This document shows, piece after piece, positions 16,791-25,033 of a stretch of 64,000 nucleotides of DNA (within the stretch, counting starts at the first letter, position 1; the number at the start of each line of letters is the position of its first letter). Source of the stretch: Gaiellasilicea sp963705515 (GTDB lineage: Bacteria; Actinomycetota; Thermoleophilia; Gaiellales; Gaiellaceae); NCBI GenBank assembly GCA_963705515.1, contig CAVPJV010000008.1:1054001-1118000 (forward strand), in the 5' to 3' direction. The notes under the pieces were generated by a model that searched no databases, had not been told where the DNA came from, and was given only the letters and a program-made list of their open reading frames with translations. The translations under genes were made by a program, and so were the position numbers.

Positions 16791-17764
16791 TCAAGTCCTC
16801 TCGAGCAGGCGGCGCAGTTGCGGGTGGAAGGAGTCGCGCCATGCGACCCAATTGTGGCCGTCGCGGAACTCGTGCATCCGGGCGTCGTAGCCGCTGGTCG
16901 CGGAGGGACTGCTCGAGCGCCCGGTTCGCGGCCAGGTTCTCCTCGACGGTGCCGCACGTGAGCACGATCGGGATCGTCCGCTCGGGACGGCTGCAGTGGA
17001 CGCCGTCGACGAAGCGGGCGATCCGCTCGTAGCGCGGGAAGCTCCGCTCGTAGCTCTCGGCGCGGCGGAAGAAGCTGCCCGACTGGAGGAAGAGGGCGTC
17101 GAAGCTCTCCGGATGGCGGCGGTGGGTGTGGAAGAGGGAGAGGGCACCGAGGCTGGTGCCGAGCCCGATTCGGGCGGGAGCGGGCGGGAGCTCCGGCAGG
17201 ATCTCCTCGGCGAGCGCCCGCGAGTATCGCGCCGAGGCGGAGTAGATCTCGTTCCGGTCGACCGGCCCGATCAGTGCGGCCTGAAGCGGGGGGAGTTGTC
17301 CGAGATACGTCAGCAGCGCCGAGTGCTCGGCGTACTCGGGCCCGTCGTGGGCGACGAGGAGCGGGCTGTGCTCGGTCGCGTCGGGATGCGCCCAGATCAG
17401 CGCCGGCAGCTCGGTCTTGAGGATGCGGCTCGGGATCGTGACCGACTTCGGCTTGCCGACCGGTTCGTCGGCGACCCAGTCGGGCGGCTCGTAGCCGGGC
17501 TCCTCCCACACGGACTTGTACGCCCCACGGGCCCGACGCACGCTTCGGGTTCTCCGGGTCGAGGATCCACTCGCTGCGCCCGTCGCGGTCGATCAGCTCG
17601 AGCTGGTACTCGAAGCGCGCGACGTCGGGGGCGGTTGCCGTCAGCTCCCAGTCGCGGCCGTTCCGCGTCAGCTCGTGCGGCAGCCGCTCGCGCAGCTGGT
17701 GGGCGAGGCGGACGGCGGCGAGACGACGGCGCGGGTCGGGGACGTGGAAGCGGAGCTCGATCAC
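16791..17764 (-). CDS. Enterochelin-esterase-like hydrolase, interrupted by two single-base frameshifts
   Basis: Three frames are needed to read one esterase. Residues 1-85 (IELRFHVPDPRRRL to DPENPKRASGPWG) are an N-terminal carbohydrate-binding-like beta domain. The middle (KSVWEEPGYEPP, LIWAHPDATEHSPLLVAHDG, the elbow IGLGTSLGALSLFH) and the end (GYDARMHEFRDGHNWVAWRD with the catalytic His) follow. The joins are at about 17525 and 16885, each equivalent to one inserted base. Correcting both gives 323 residues, normal for Fes/YieL-like esterases. It is the first gene of an esterase-esterase-ATP-grasp-SRPBCC operon. Intact motifs in all parts favour consensus error over pseudogene. Confidence 0.75.
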
Positions 17765-17894
17765 GGAAGTGTGTCGAGTGTGTGGAAATTGGCGCGCAGA
17801 ACCGTCTGTCCCGGCCGGTGCGGGCCGTTTCGGACACTAGGCAGGCACTGCATCCGTGGCTATCACGACTCCTCCCAGCTCACGAGGAGGAACG

Positions 17895-18905
17895 ATGACG
17901 ACAGGGATTCGGAAGCTGACACTGCGCACCGTCGCGCTCGGTGTGATCGTGCTCGCGCTCACGGTCGGCGGCGCGGGTGCGACGGCGGGGTTCGAAACAG
18001 CCGTCGACGACGGCGTGATCAAGGCGTGCCGGCACAAGTCCGGCGTCCTGCTGATTCCCTCGGCCGGGAAGCAGTGCAAGCGCTCGGAGCAGGCGCTGAG
18101 CTGGAACGTGAAAGGGCCGGCCGGCCCGGCTGGTCCTGCGGGCGCCGACGGCAAGGACGGAGCTCCCGGGCCTGCCGGCGCGAAGGGCGACCCCGGGCAG
18201 CGCGGCGAGACCGGGCCGGCAGGTCCGACCGGGCCTGCGGGGCCGGCAGGGCCTCCCGGTCCGGGCGGGACGCTTGCGGCGATCGAGGCGTTGAACGGGA
18301 TCGCCTGCACGACGAGTACGGCGACCCAGGGCACGGTCTCCGTCGAGACCGAGATCGACGGCGCGATCGTGCTGACGTGCGAGGAGGGAGGCACGCCACC
18401 GCCACCGCCGCCTCCGCCCGGGTCGGCCGAGCTGGTCATCAACGAGATCGACTACGACCAGGTCGGCGCCGACAGCGGCGGCTTCATCGAGATCTACAAC
18501 GGCGGCGATGCCGCGGCCGACCTGACGGGCGTCTCGCTCGTCCTCGTCGACGGCGGCACGGGGAACGAGTACCTGCGGCGGGCACTCACCGGCACCCTCG
18601 CTGCAGGCGCGTACCTGGTCGTCGAGGCCGACGCCCAGAACGGCGCTCCCGACGGCGTCGCGCTGATCGGCGCCGGCGGCGCCCTGCTCGATGCGCTCTC
18701 GTACGAAGGCGCGATCGAGGCCGCGACGATCGGCGGAGTGACCTACGACCTCGTCGAGGGCACAATGCTCCCCGCTGCGACGGCGGACTCGAACACGATC
18801 GCGGGCTCGCTCTCGCGCATTCCCAACGGGAGCGACACCGGCGACGCCGCCACGGACTGGGCGTTCACGACCACTGTGACCCAGGGAGCCGCGAACGTCG
18901 GCTGA
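17895..18905 (+). CDS. Secreted collagen-like protein with C-terminal lamin-tail domain
   Basis: The ATG at 17895 has GAGGAGG 5 bases upstream. Residues 8-32 are a signal peptide. A small Cys-containing head (VIKACRHKSGVLL, KQCKRSEQALSWN) of a type common in actinobacteria precedes 17 uninterrupted Gly-X-Y triplets (about residues 74-124, rich in GPA and GPP). A proline run (eight Pro after GGT) leads to a lamin-tail/LTD domain (ELVINEIDYDQ, GFIEIYNGGDAAADLTG, GTLAAGAYLVVE, LSRIPNGSDTGDA). The protein is probably an extracellular fibrous or adhesive element; there is no sorting signal or lipobox. The partner protein at 20342 also carries an LTD domain. Confidence 0.9.
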   Translation: MTTGIRKLTLRTVALGVIVLALTVGGAGATAGFETAVDDGVIKACRHKSGVLLIPSAGKQCKRSEQALSWNVKGPAGPAGPAGADGKDGAPGPAGAKGDPGQRGETGPAGPTGPAGPAGPPGPGGTLAAIEALNGIACTTSTATQGTVSVETEIDGAIVLTCEEGGTPPPPPPPPGSAELVINEIDYDQVGADSGGFIEIYNGGDAAADLTGVSLVLVDGGTGNEYLRRALTGTLAAGAYLVVEADAQNGAPDGVALIGAGGALLDALSYEGAIEAATIGGVTYDLVEGTMLPAATADSNTIAGSLSRIPNGSDTGDAATDWAFTTTVTQGAANVG

Positions 18906-18919
18906 GCGGATGGAAAGTC

Positions 18920-18955
18920 AGTCTCGCCGGCTGACGCCTGTCAGCCGGCGAGACT
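18920..18955. terminator. Bidirectional hairpin terminator between convergent genes
   Basis: A perfect 16-bp stem (18920-18935 paired with 18940-18955) encloses a 4-base loop GCCT; the arm begins AGTCTCGCCGG. It lies 14 bases after the collagen-like gene and touches the stop of rsgA on the other strand. There is no clear U-tract, so it may work as a bidirectional GC-rich terminator. Confidence 0.75.
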
Positions 18956-20031
18956 CAACGGCGTCCCTTTGCACGCATGTTCGCGCGACCCTGCGCTCCC
19001 ACCTTTGCCCAGCGCTTCCGCTCCTCCGCCTGGAGCCGCTTGTCGAGCCGGCGTTCGAGGTGCGCGAGCTCCCGCTGCAGCTTCTTGTAGCTCGCCCAGC
19101 GGTCGAACGGCAGCGATCCGTCCTCGATCGCCGCCTGCACCGCGCACCCGGGCTCGGTGCGGTGGGCGCAGTCGGAGAAGCGGCACTGGGCCGCGAGCTC
19201 CTCGACGTCCGAGAACGTCTCCGCGATCCCGTCGGACGACTCCCAGAGCTGCAGCTCCCGCATCCCAGGCGTGTCGAGCACGAGTCCGCCGTCGGGGAGC
19301 AGCACGAGCTGGCGGTGCGTCGTCGTGTGGCGGCCCTCGCCGTCGTCCTCTCGGATCTCCTGCGTCGCCAGCAGCTCCTCGCCGGCGAACGTGTTCACGA
19401 GCGTCGACTTGCCGACGCCCGATGACCCGAGCAGCGCGATCGTGCGGCCCGGGATGAGGTGTCCGCGAACGAGGTCGAGCCCTTCGCCGGAGATGCTCGA
19501 GACCGCGTGCACGGGGACCCCGAACGCGATCGCCTCGACCTCGAGCACGCGCAGCTCCCAGTCGGGGCAGAGGTCGGTCTTCGTCAGCACGATCACGGGT
19601 TGGGCGCCGCTCTCCCATGCCATCGTGATGTAACGCTCGAGGCGGCGGACGTTGAAGTCCTCGTTCAGGGACATGACGATGAAGACGGCGTCGACGTTCG
19701 CGGCGAGCACCTGCTCCTCGGCCGCGTGGAGCGCGACCTTGCGCGAGAACTTCGTCCGCCGGGCGAAGACGTGCTGGATGGTCGCGGCTCCTTCGTCCGG
19801 CCGGGCGGCGATCGCGACCCAGTCGCCGACGGCGGGAAGATCACCTGCGCCGCTCGCCTCGTGCGAGAGCCGGCCGGCCGTGTCGGCCCGCAGCTCGCCG
19901 TGCTCCGAGAAGAGGACGTAGGCGCCGCGGTGCTGCGCTGCAACGCGCGCGGGCAGCAGGCCGTCCGCGGCGTGGGGTTCGAACTCGGTTGTGTGGCTGT
20001 CAGTCCAGCCGAGGTCCTGCAATGCGTACAA
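18955..20031 (-). CDS. rsgA: Small ribosomal subunit biogenesis GTPase RsgA (YjeQ)
   Basis: RsgA is a circularly permuted GTPase that checks late 30S ribosome maturation. The OB-fold is at residues 35-100. The permuted G motifs appear in order G4 (VLTKTDL), G5-like (AVSSISGEG), G1 (GSSGVGKSTLVN), G2 with T residues in GRHTTTHRQL and G3 (LDTPGMREL). The C-terminal zinc knuckle is visible (CRFSDCAHRTEPGC). It has a basic tail (KGRR). The TTG start at 20031 has AAGGAG upstream. The 358-residue length is usual. A 14-codon open frame with a strong RBS lies 93 bases upstream and may be a leader. Confidence 0.96.
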   Translation of the reverse strand: MYALQDLGWTDSHTTEFEPHAADGLLPARVAAQHRGAYVLFSEHGELRADTAGRLSHEASGAGDLPAVGDWVAIAARPDEGAATIQHVFARRTKFSRKVALHAAEEQVLAANVDAVFIVMSLNEDFNVRRLERYITMAWESGAQPVIVLTKTDLCPDWELRVLEVEAIAFGVPVHAVSSISGEGLDLVRGHLIPGRTIALLGSSGVGKSTLVNTFAGEELLATQEIREDDGEGRHTTTHRQLVLLPDGGLVLDTPGMRELQLWESSDGIAETFSDVEELAAQCRFSDCAHRTEPGCAVQAAIEDGSLPFDRWASYKKLQRELAHLERRLDKRLQAEERKRWAKVGAQGRANMRAKGRR

Positions 20032-20123
20032 GCGAGGCTCCTTGAGCGAGAAGTGAATGGATGGGCGCGCGAGCGATGCGCGCGCACGAGCGACTCGAGG
20101 AGCTGCCGGGTGTGCCGACGGAC

Positions 20124-20168
20124 CTAGAGCCGCGAAGCTCTATAGGCGAAGGGGGCAAGCTTTGTCAT
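20124..20168 (-). CDS. Candidate 14-residue leader peptide upstream of rsgA
   Basis: AAGGAGGTG, an unusually complete Shine-Dalgarno match, lies 8 bases before an ATG at 20168. It opens a 14-codon frame, MTKLAPFAYRASRL, ending in TAG at 20124. The stop is part of a small hairpin (TAGAGC paired with GCTCTA around a TTCGCG loop, 20126-20143 region). It lies on the rsgA strand in the otherwise empty 5' region. A short strongly translated frame ending in a hairpin ahead of a ribosome-assembly GTPase suggests translation-linked control. The frame and RBS are seen; the regulatory role is inference. Confidence 0.5.
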   Translation of the reverse strand: MTKLAPFAYRASRL

Positions 20169-20241
20169 CTTGTTCGCACCTCCTTCGTCGTCGGGACGTC
20201 TCGAAGTATGCCTACGGCTGGTGAGGAAGTCGAGAACCGGG

Positions 20242-20270
20242 TTGGCAGCGGGGGATTGACGCGTTAGAGT
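20242..20270 (+). promoter_or_regulatory. Predicted sigma-70-type promoter for the secreted nuclease
   Basis: TTGGCA (20242-20247) and TAGAGT (20265-20270) are separated by exactly 17 bases. A short dyad (GGCCGA-G-TCGGCC, 20283-20295) follows the expected start and could be an operator. The GTG of the nuclease gene is at 20342 with a purine-rich AGGGGAGGG site before it. The remaining part of the 310-bp space (20032-20341) holds the rsgA leader; I see no RNA gene in it. Confidence 0.45.
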
Positions 20271-20341
20271 CGCCGCGGACTTGGCCGAGTCGGCCACGGT
20301 CCGTTTCGGGGGAGCTGGTCAATATCAGGGGAGGGATTCTT

Positions 20342-23012
20342 GTGGCTCATCTTCGACTGCAGCTGATCGCTGCGGTAGCAGCGGTCGCCGCGCTGGTAGG
20401 CATTGGGAGCGCGACGACAGCGATGGCGTCAACGAGCGGCGTCGTCATCTCCGAGTTCCGCACTCGCGGCCCGGCGGGAGGGAACGACGAGTTCATCGAG
20501 TTGCGGAACGCCGGCTCGGCGTCTGTCGACATCTCGGGCTGGGCCCTCCAGGGCTGCGCGTCCGGCAGCCCCGGCAATCCCTCCAACCGCGCCACGGTGA
20601 ACCGCAGGCGTTGTGCTCGCCCCGGGGCAGTCGTATCTCTTCGCCAACAACGGTGCAGCCGGGTACTCCGGTGCCATCTTGCAAGACCAGTCGTACGGGA
20701 CCGGCATCACCGACTTCGCGGCCAACAACTTCGCCGGCATCCGGCTGCTCGCGGGCGCCGTCATCGTCGACGGTGTCGGCTCGCCGCAGAGCCCGTGCCG
20801 TGAGGGCACCGGGTTCAACACGCCCGCCGCGAACGGCGACAACTCGTTCGAGCGGATCGGCGGCACGCAGGACACCGACGACAACGCGACCGACTTCGCC
20901 GGCCCGAAGGCGGGCAACCCGCAGAACTTCGGCCCCACAGGCTCCGACGCCGCACCCACCGTGGCGAGCACGGTCCCGGGGTCGAATGCCGTGGACGTGG
21001 CCCAGAACGCGGCCATCTCCGTGACGTTCAGCGAGTCCGTGACGGCGAGTGCCGCAGCGTTCTCGATCTCGTGTGACGTCAGCGGCCCGCACACGTTCGT
21101 GCTGGGCGGGGGACCGACGACGTACACGCTCGACCCCGACGCCGACTTCGCTCAGGCCGACACGTGCACGGTCGTCGTCGACAACGTCGGCGTCGCGGAC
21201 ACCGACGGCGATGACCCGCCGAACAACATGGCAGCCGACTACAGCTTCTCGTTCTCGACGATCGCGCCGAGCTATCGGATCTACACGATCCAGGGCGCGA
21301 GTCACACCTCGCCGCTCGCCGGGCAGCTCGTCTCGGCGGTCCCCGGCGTGATCACGGCCGTGCGGCCGAACAGCCTCTACATCCAGGACGCAGTCGGTGA
21401 CGGCAACCCCGCCACCTCCGACGCAGTCCTTGTCTTCCGCACGGGCGTCGGAGCAGGATTTACGACCGGTCAGGCCGTGCTCGTCAGCGGCCGTGTGACC
21501 GAGTTCCGGCCGGGCGGCGCGTCGAGCACGAACCTGACGACGACCGAGATCACGTCGCCGACCGTCACGCCGGCGGGCCCCGGCGTCCCGATCGCGCCGA
21601 CCGTTGTCGGCCAGGGCGGGCGTGTCCCGCCGACCTCCGTGATCGAGGACGACGCCACGGGCAGCGTCGAGACCTCCGGCGTCTTCGACCCCGCGTCGGA
21701 CGGGATCGACTTCTACGAGAGCATGGAAGCGATGCTGCTCCAGGTGAACAACCCGGTCGTCACCGGCCCGCGGAACGGGTTCGGCGAGGTCTGGGTGCTC
21801 GCCGACGACGGCGCCGGCGCTTCGCTGCGCACGACGCGAGGAGGCATCGTCATCCGGCCGACCGACTTCAACCCTGAGCGGATCCAGCTCGAGGACGACA
21901 TCGTTCTTGGCGCGACGCCCGAGGTGAACGTCGGTGACCACTTCACGTCGGCCGCCGTGGGCGTGCTCGAGTACAACTTCGGCAACTTCGAGGTGATGCT
22001 GACCTCGGCGCTCACCCGCGTCGACGGCGGCCTCGTTCGCGAGGTCACCAGCGAGCCGAAGAAGCATCAGCTCAGCGTCGCGACCTTCAACGTCGAGAAC
22101 CTCGACCCGGCCGACGGCCCGGCGAAGTTCGCGGAGCTCGCGGAGCTGATCGTCGACCACCTCCGCTCGCCGGCGATCGTCGCCCTCGAGGAGGTGCAGG
22201 ACAACAACGGCCCGGTGAACAACGGGACCACCGATGCGACGCTCACCTACCAGACGTTGCTCGCCGCGATCGAGGCTGCCGGAGGGCCGACCTATGACTT
22301 CCGTCAGATCAATCCCGTCGACGGCGAGGACGGCGGCGAGCCGGGCGGCAACATTCGCGTCGGCTTCATCTTCCGGACGGACGTCGATGACCTCCAGTTC
22401 GTCGATCGTCCCGGTGCGACGGCCACGACGGCCAACGCCGTCGTGAAGGTGAAGCACGGAGCGCAGCTGCAGTACAGCCCCGGGCGAATCGACCCGACGA
22501 ACCCGGCGTTCGCCAACAGCCGCAAGCCGCTGGCTGCCGAGTTCATGTACGGGAAGCGGCGACTGATCCTGATCGCCAACCACTTCAACTCGAAGGGCGG
22601 AGATGAGCCGCTGTTCGGCCGCTTCCAGCCGCCGACGCGATCGAGTGAGGTGCAGCGTCACCAGCAGGCGCAGATCGTCAACGACTTCGTCGACCAGATC
22701 CTGGCCGCGGAGCCGAAGTCGAACATCGTCGTCCTCGGCGACCTGAACGACTTCGAGTTCTCGACGACGCTCGATCTGCTCGAGGGCGGCGTGCTGACGA
22801 CCTTGATCGAAACGCTGCCGCCGTCGGAGCGCTACTCGTACGTCTTCGAGGGCAACTCGCAGTCGCTCGACCACATGCTCGTCAGCGACGAGCTGGCGAA
22901 GCACGACCCCGGCTACGACGTCGTGCACGTCAACGCCGAGTTCGCCCAGCAGGCGAGCGACCACGATCCGCAGGTCGCGCGCCTCGACGTCCACGGGCCT
23001 GCCGTTCCGTAG
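20342..23012 (+). CDS. Large secreted modular nuclease (LTD - Ig-like - OB-like - endonuclease/exonuclease/phosphatase), one frameshift
   Basis: A signal peptide (residues 1-28) is followed by a lamin-tail domain (VVISEFRTRGPAGGNDEFIE), an SbsA/Big_5 Ig-like domain (APTVASTVPGSNAVDVAQ), a NucA/ExeM-type OB region (YRIYTIQG, NSLYIQDAVGDG) and an endonuclease/exonuclease/phosphatase domain with LSVATFNVENLDP, VALEEVQD, LIANHFNSKGGD, VVLGDLNDFEF, SLDHMLVS and ASDHDP. This matches the ExeM/NucH family of extracellular DNases that release phosphate and nucleotides from environmental DNA. The frame breaks at about 20603 (AACCGC reads as one extra C); correction gives 889 residues. The start is GTG at 20342. 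A terminator follows at 23027. Confidence 0.85.
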
Positions 23013-23026
23013 GCGACGGCACGCGT

Positions 23027-23052
23027 GTGGGGGCGGCTCCGGCCGCCCCCAC
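23027..23052. terminator. Hairpin terminator after the nuclease gene
   Basis: A perfect 10-bp GC stem (GTGGGGGCGG with CCGCCCCCAC) encloses a 6-base loop. It lies 14 bases after the nuclease stop and before the azlC start. Confidence 0.7.
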
Positions 23053-23073
23053 CGCTCTCTGTAGCTTCACGTC

Positions 23074-23718
23074 GTGTCCGGTCGAGTTCGCGACGGCGTC
23101 CGTGCCGCGCTGCCGCTTGCGATCGCGCCGCTCCTCTTCGGCGCGTCGTTCGGCCTGCTCGCGATCGACTCCGGGCTCGGCGCGGCCGGCGCGGTGGTGA
23201 TGTCGGCGACGACCTTCGCCGGCTCGGCTCAGTTCGCCGCTGGATCGATCCTCGACTCGGGCGGCGGCGCCGCGGCGGCGATCGTGGCCGCCCTGCTGCT
23301 GAACGCGCGCTACGTGCCGCTCAGCCTGGCCGTGGCCTCGATCTTCCCCGGCTCGCGGCGGCGACGGGCGCTCGAGTCGCAGCTGATCGTCGACGAGTCG
23401 TGGGCGCTCGCCGGCCGGAGCGGCCGGTTCGAGTACGGCGTCCTGGTCGGGGCGGGAGTGGTGTTCTATGTCGTCTGGGTCGGCGGCACCGCAGTCGGCA
23501 CGGTCATCGGCGACCTGCTCGACCCGGAGGCGATCGGCCTCGACGCGGCTTTCCCCGCGCTCTTCCTCGCCCTGTTGGCGCCGTACCTGCGCAACCGCCG
23601 TGCGCTCGTAACGGCTCTCGTCGCCGCTGGGATCACCCTCGTGCTGCTCCCGTTCGCACCGCCCGGCGTGCCGATCGTCGCCGCCAGCCTCGCCGCTCTG
23701 ATCGGACTGCTCCGGTGA
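23074..23718 (+). CDS. azlC: AzlC family branched-chain amino acid exporter, large subunit
   Basis: AzlC/BrnF proteins form the large membrane subunit of a branched-chain amino acid exporter with AzlD. The sequence has the family start (RDGVRAALPLAIAPLLFGASFG), the TTFAGSAQFAAG motif and LLLNARYVPLSLAVA, with about five to six membrane helices over 214 residues. GTG at 23074 is used. It overlaps azlD by 4 bases (GTGA at 23715). Export activity is known for the family; the specific substrate is not shown here. Confidence 0.92.
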   Translation: MSGRVRDGVRAALPLAIAPLLFGASFGLLAIDSGLGAAGAVVMSATTFAGSAQFAAGSILDSGGGAAAAIVAALLLNARYVPLSLAVASIFPGSRRRRALESQLIVDESWALAGRSGRFEYGVLVGAGVVFYVVWVGGTAVGTVIGDLLDPEAIGLDAAFPALFLALLAPYLRNRRALVTALVAAGITLVLLPFAPPGVPIVAASLAALIGLLR

Positions 23719-24014
23719 GCTGGCTCGTGATCGCGGTCGTCGGCGCCGTCACGATCGCCTTCAAGGCCTCGGGGCCGGTGCTGCTCGGCAAGCGGGAGCT
23801 GCCGCCTCGGGTCGCGTCGGTCGTCGACGTACTCGCGCCGGCGATGCTCGCCGCCCTCGTCGTCACCCAGACCGTCGGCGGTGACCGTGAGCTCGTGATC
23901 GACGAGCGGCTGGCCGGCGTCGTGGCCGGTGGGATCGCGGTCTGGCTGCGGGCGCCGCTGCTGGTCGTGATGCTGGTCGCGGCGGTCACGGCTGCTCTGG
24001 TCCGGCTGCTCTAG
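23715..24014 (+). CDS. azlD: AzlD family branched-chain amino acid exporter, small subunit
   Basis: A GTG at 23715 gives a 99-residue protein with three or four membrane helices and the family features FKASGPVLLGKRELPPRV, APAMLAALVVTQTV and the terminal VVMLVAAVTAALVR. It completes the AzlCD exporter with the preceding overlapping gene. Confidence 0.9.
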   Translation: MSWLVIAVVGAVTIAFKASGPVLLGKRELPPRVASVVDVLAPAMLAALVVTQTVGGDRELVIDERLAGVVAGGIAVWLRAPLLVVMLVAAVTAALVRLL

Positions 24015-24025
24015 GATCGCTCGAC

Positions 24026-24901
24026 ATGCCGCGTGTCGAGGAGATGGTCGAGCGGGTCTGGCCCGGCCGCGACGCGCGCATCGACGCGCTCGGCGGCGGG
24101 ATCACGAACCGGAACTTCAAGGTCTCCGTCGACGGGGGCACCTACGTGCTCCGGATCGGCGGCAGGGACACGGAGCTGCTGGGGATCGACCGGCGCGCCG
24201 AGCACGAGGCGTCTCTCGCGGCAGCCGCCGTCGGTGTCGGGCCGGAGGTGATCTCGTTCCTCGAGCCGGAGGGCTACCTCGTCACGCGCTTCATCGAGGG
24301 CCAGGTCGTCGTCGCGGAGGCGATCCGCGAGCCCGAGCCGCTCCGGCGGATCGCGCAGGCGCTGCGCGCGATCCACAACGGGCCGCCGATCCCGGCGAGG
24401 TTCGACGCCTTTCGCGTCGTCGAGGCGTACGCAGCCACCGCGACCGCGCACGGAGTCGCGCTGCCGGATGGCTTCGAGCGTGCCCGGGAGCTGGCGGCCG
24501 AGGTCGAGCGCGCCCGAGGCCCCGTGCCCGAGCGCCCTTGCCACAACGACCTCCTGACCTCGAACTTGATCGACGACGGGACGCGGATCCGGATCGTCGA
24601 CTGGGAGTACGCCGGGATGGGCGACGTCTTCTTCGACCTGGCGAATTTCGCCGTCAACAACGAGCTACCGGCGCCGGACACGGCCGAGCTGCTGCACGCC
24701 TACTTCGGCACCGTGACGCCCGACCAGGAGCGCGCGCTGACGCTGATGCGCTTCATGTCCGACTTCCGGGAGGCGATGTGGGGAGTCGTGCAGCAGGCCC
24801 TCTCGGACCTGGACTTCGACTTCCGCACGTACGCGAAGCAGCACTTCGAGCGGCTCGAGCGAACCGCCGGCGAGCGAGCGTTCAGGCGCGCGCTGGGCTA
24901 G
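24026..24901 (+). CDS. Choline/ethanolamine kinase-like phosphotransferase (APH superfamily)
   Basis: The protein kinase-like fold is shown by ALGGGITNRNFKVSVDGGTYVLRI at the N-terminus, the Brenner catalytic motif CHNDLLTSNLI and the metal-binding IVDWEYAGMGD, then FFDLANFAVNN. These are closest to LicA/choline kinase-type members of the APH superfamily, which phosphorylate small alcohols such as choline. At 291 residues it is of normal size. It follows azlD by 11 bases. A dimethylglycine/sarcosine dehydrogenase-like gene 1.6 kb downstream makes a choline-related substrate possible but unproven. Confidence 0.8.
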   Translation: MPRVEEMVERVWPGRDARIDALGGGITNRNFKVSVDGGTYVLRIGGRDTELLGIDRRAEHEASLAAAAVGVGPEVISFLEPEGYLVTRFIEGQVVVAEAIREPEPLRRIAQALRAIHNGPPIPARFDAFRVVEAYAATATAHGVALPDGFERARELAAEVERARGPVPERPCHNDLLTSNLIDDGTRIRIVDWEYAGMGDVFFDLANFAVNNELPAPDTAELLHAYFGTVTPDQERALTLMRFMSDFREAMWGVVQQALSDLDFDFRTYAKQHFERLERTAGERAFRRALG

Positions 24902-24988
24902 CTACCGCTTCGGGAGGAGAACTGCTGCAGCCGCCGCCGCGTGCGCGAGCACCGAGACCGTCGCGACGATCTTGAGGGTCGTGTTCAT
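24902..24988 (-). CDS. Possible 28-residue hydrophobic small protein
   Basis: An ATG at 24988 opens MNTTLKIVATVSVLAHAA followed by AAAAVLLPKR and a stop at 24902. It has a basic residue, a hydrophobic core and a basic end, as in small membrane peptides. It lies 45 bases after the cupredoxin gene on the same strand, so it could be co-transcribed. No clear Shine-Dalgarno site is visible, and chance open frames are frequent at this GC, so support is weak. Confidence 0.3.
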   Translation of the reverse strand: MNTTLKIVATVSVLAHAAAAAAVLLPKR

Positions 24989-25033
24989 CGTCACGAGAAC
25001 GCATATCGGCAGCCACCCGATACGGCTTGACGG

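Noticed and set aside
18115..18270. Possible tandem DNA repeat array
   Set aside because: The repetition is explained by the encoded Gly-X-Y collagen-like tract.
20493..22994. 833-codon minus-strand open frame
   Set aside because: Antisense to the modular nuclease; its sequence is low-complexity Arg/Asp/Val-rich with no domain.
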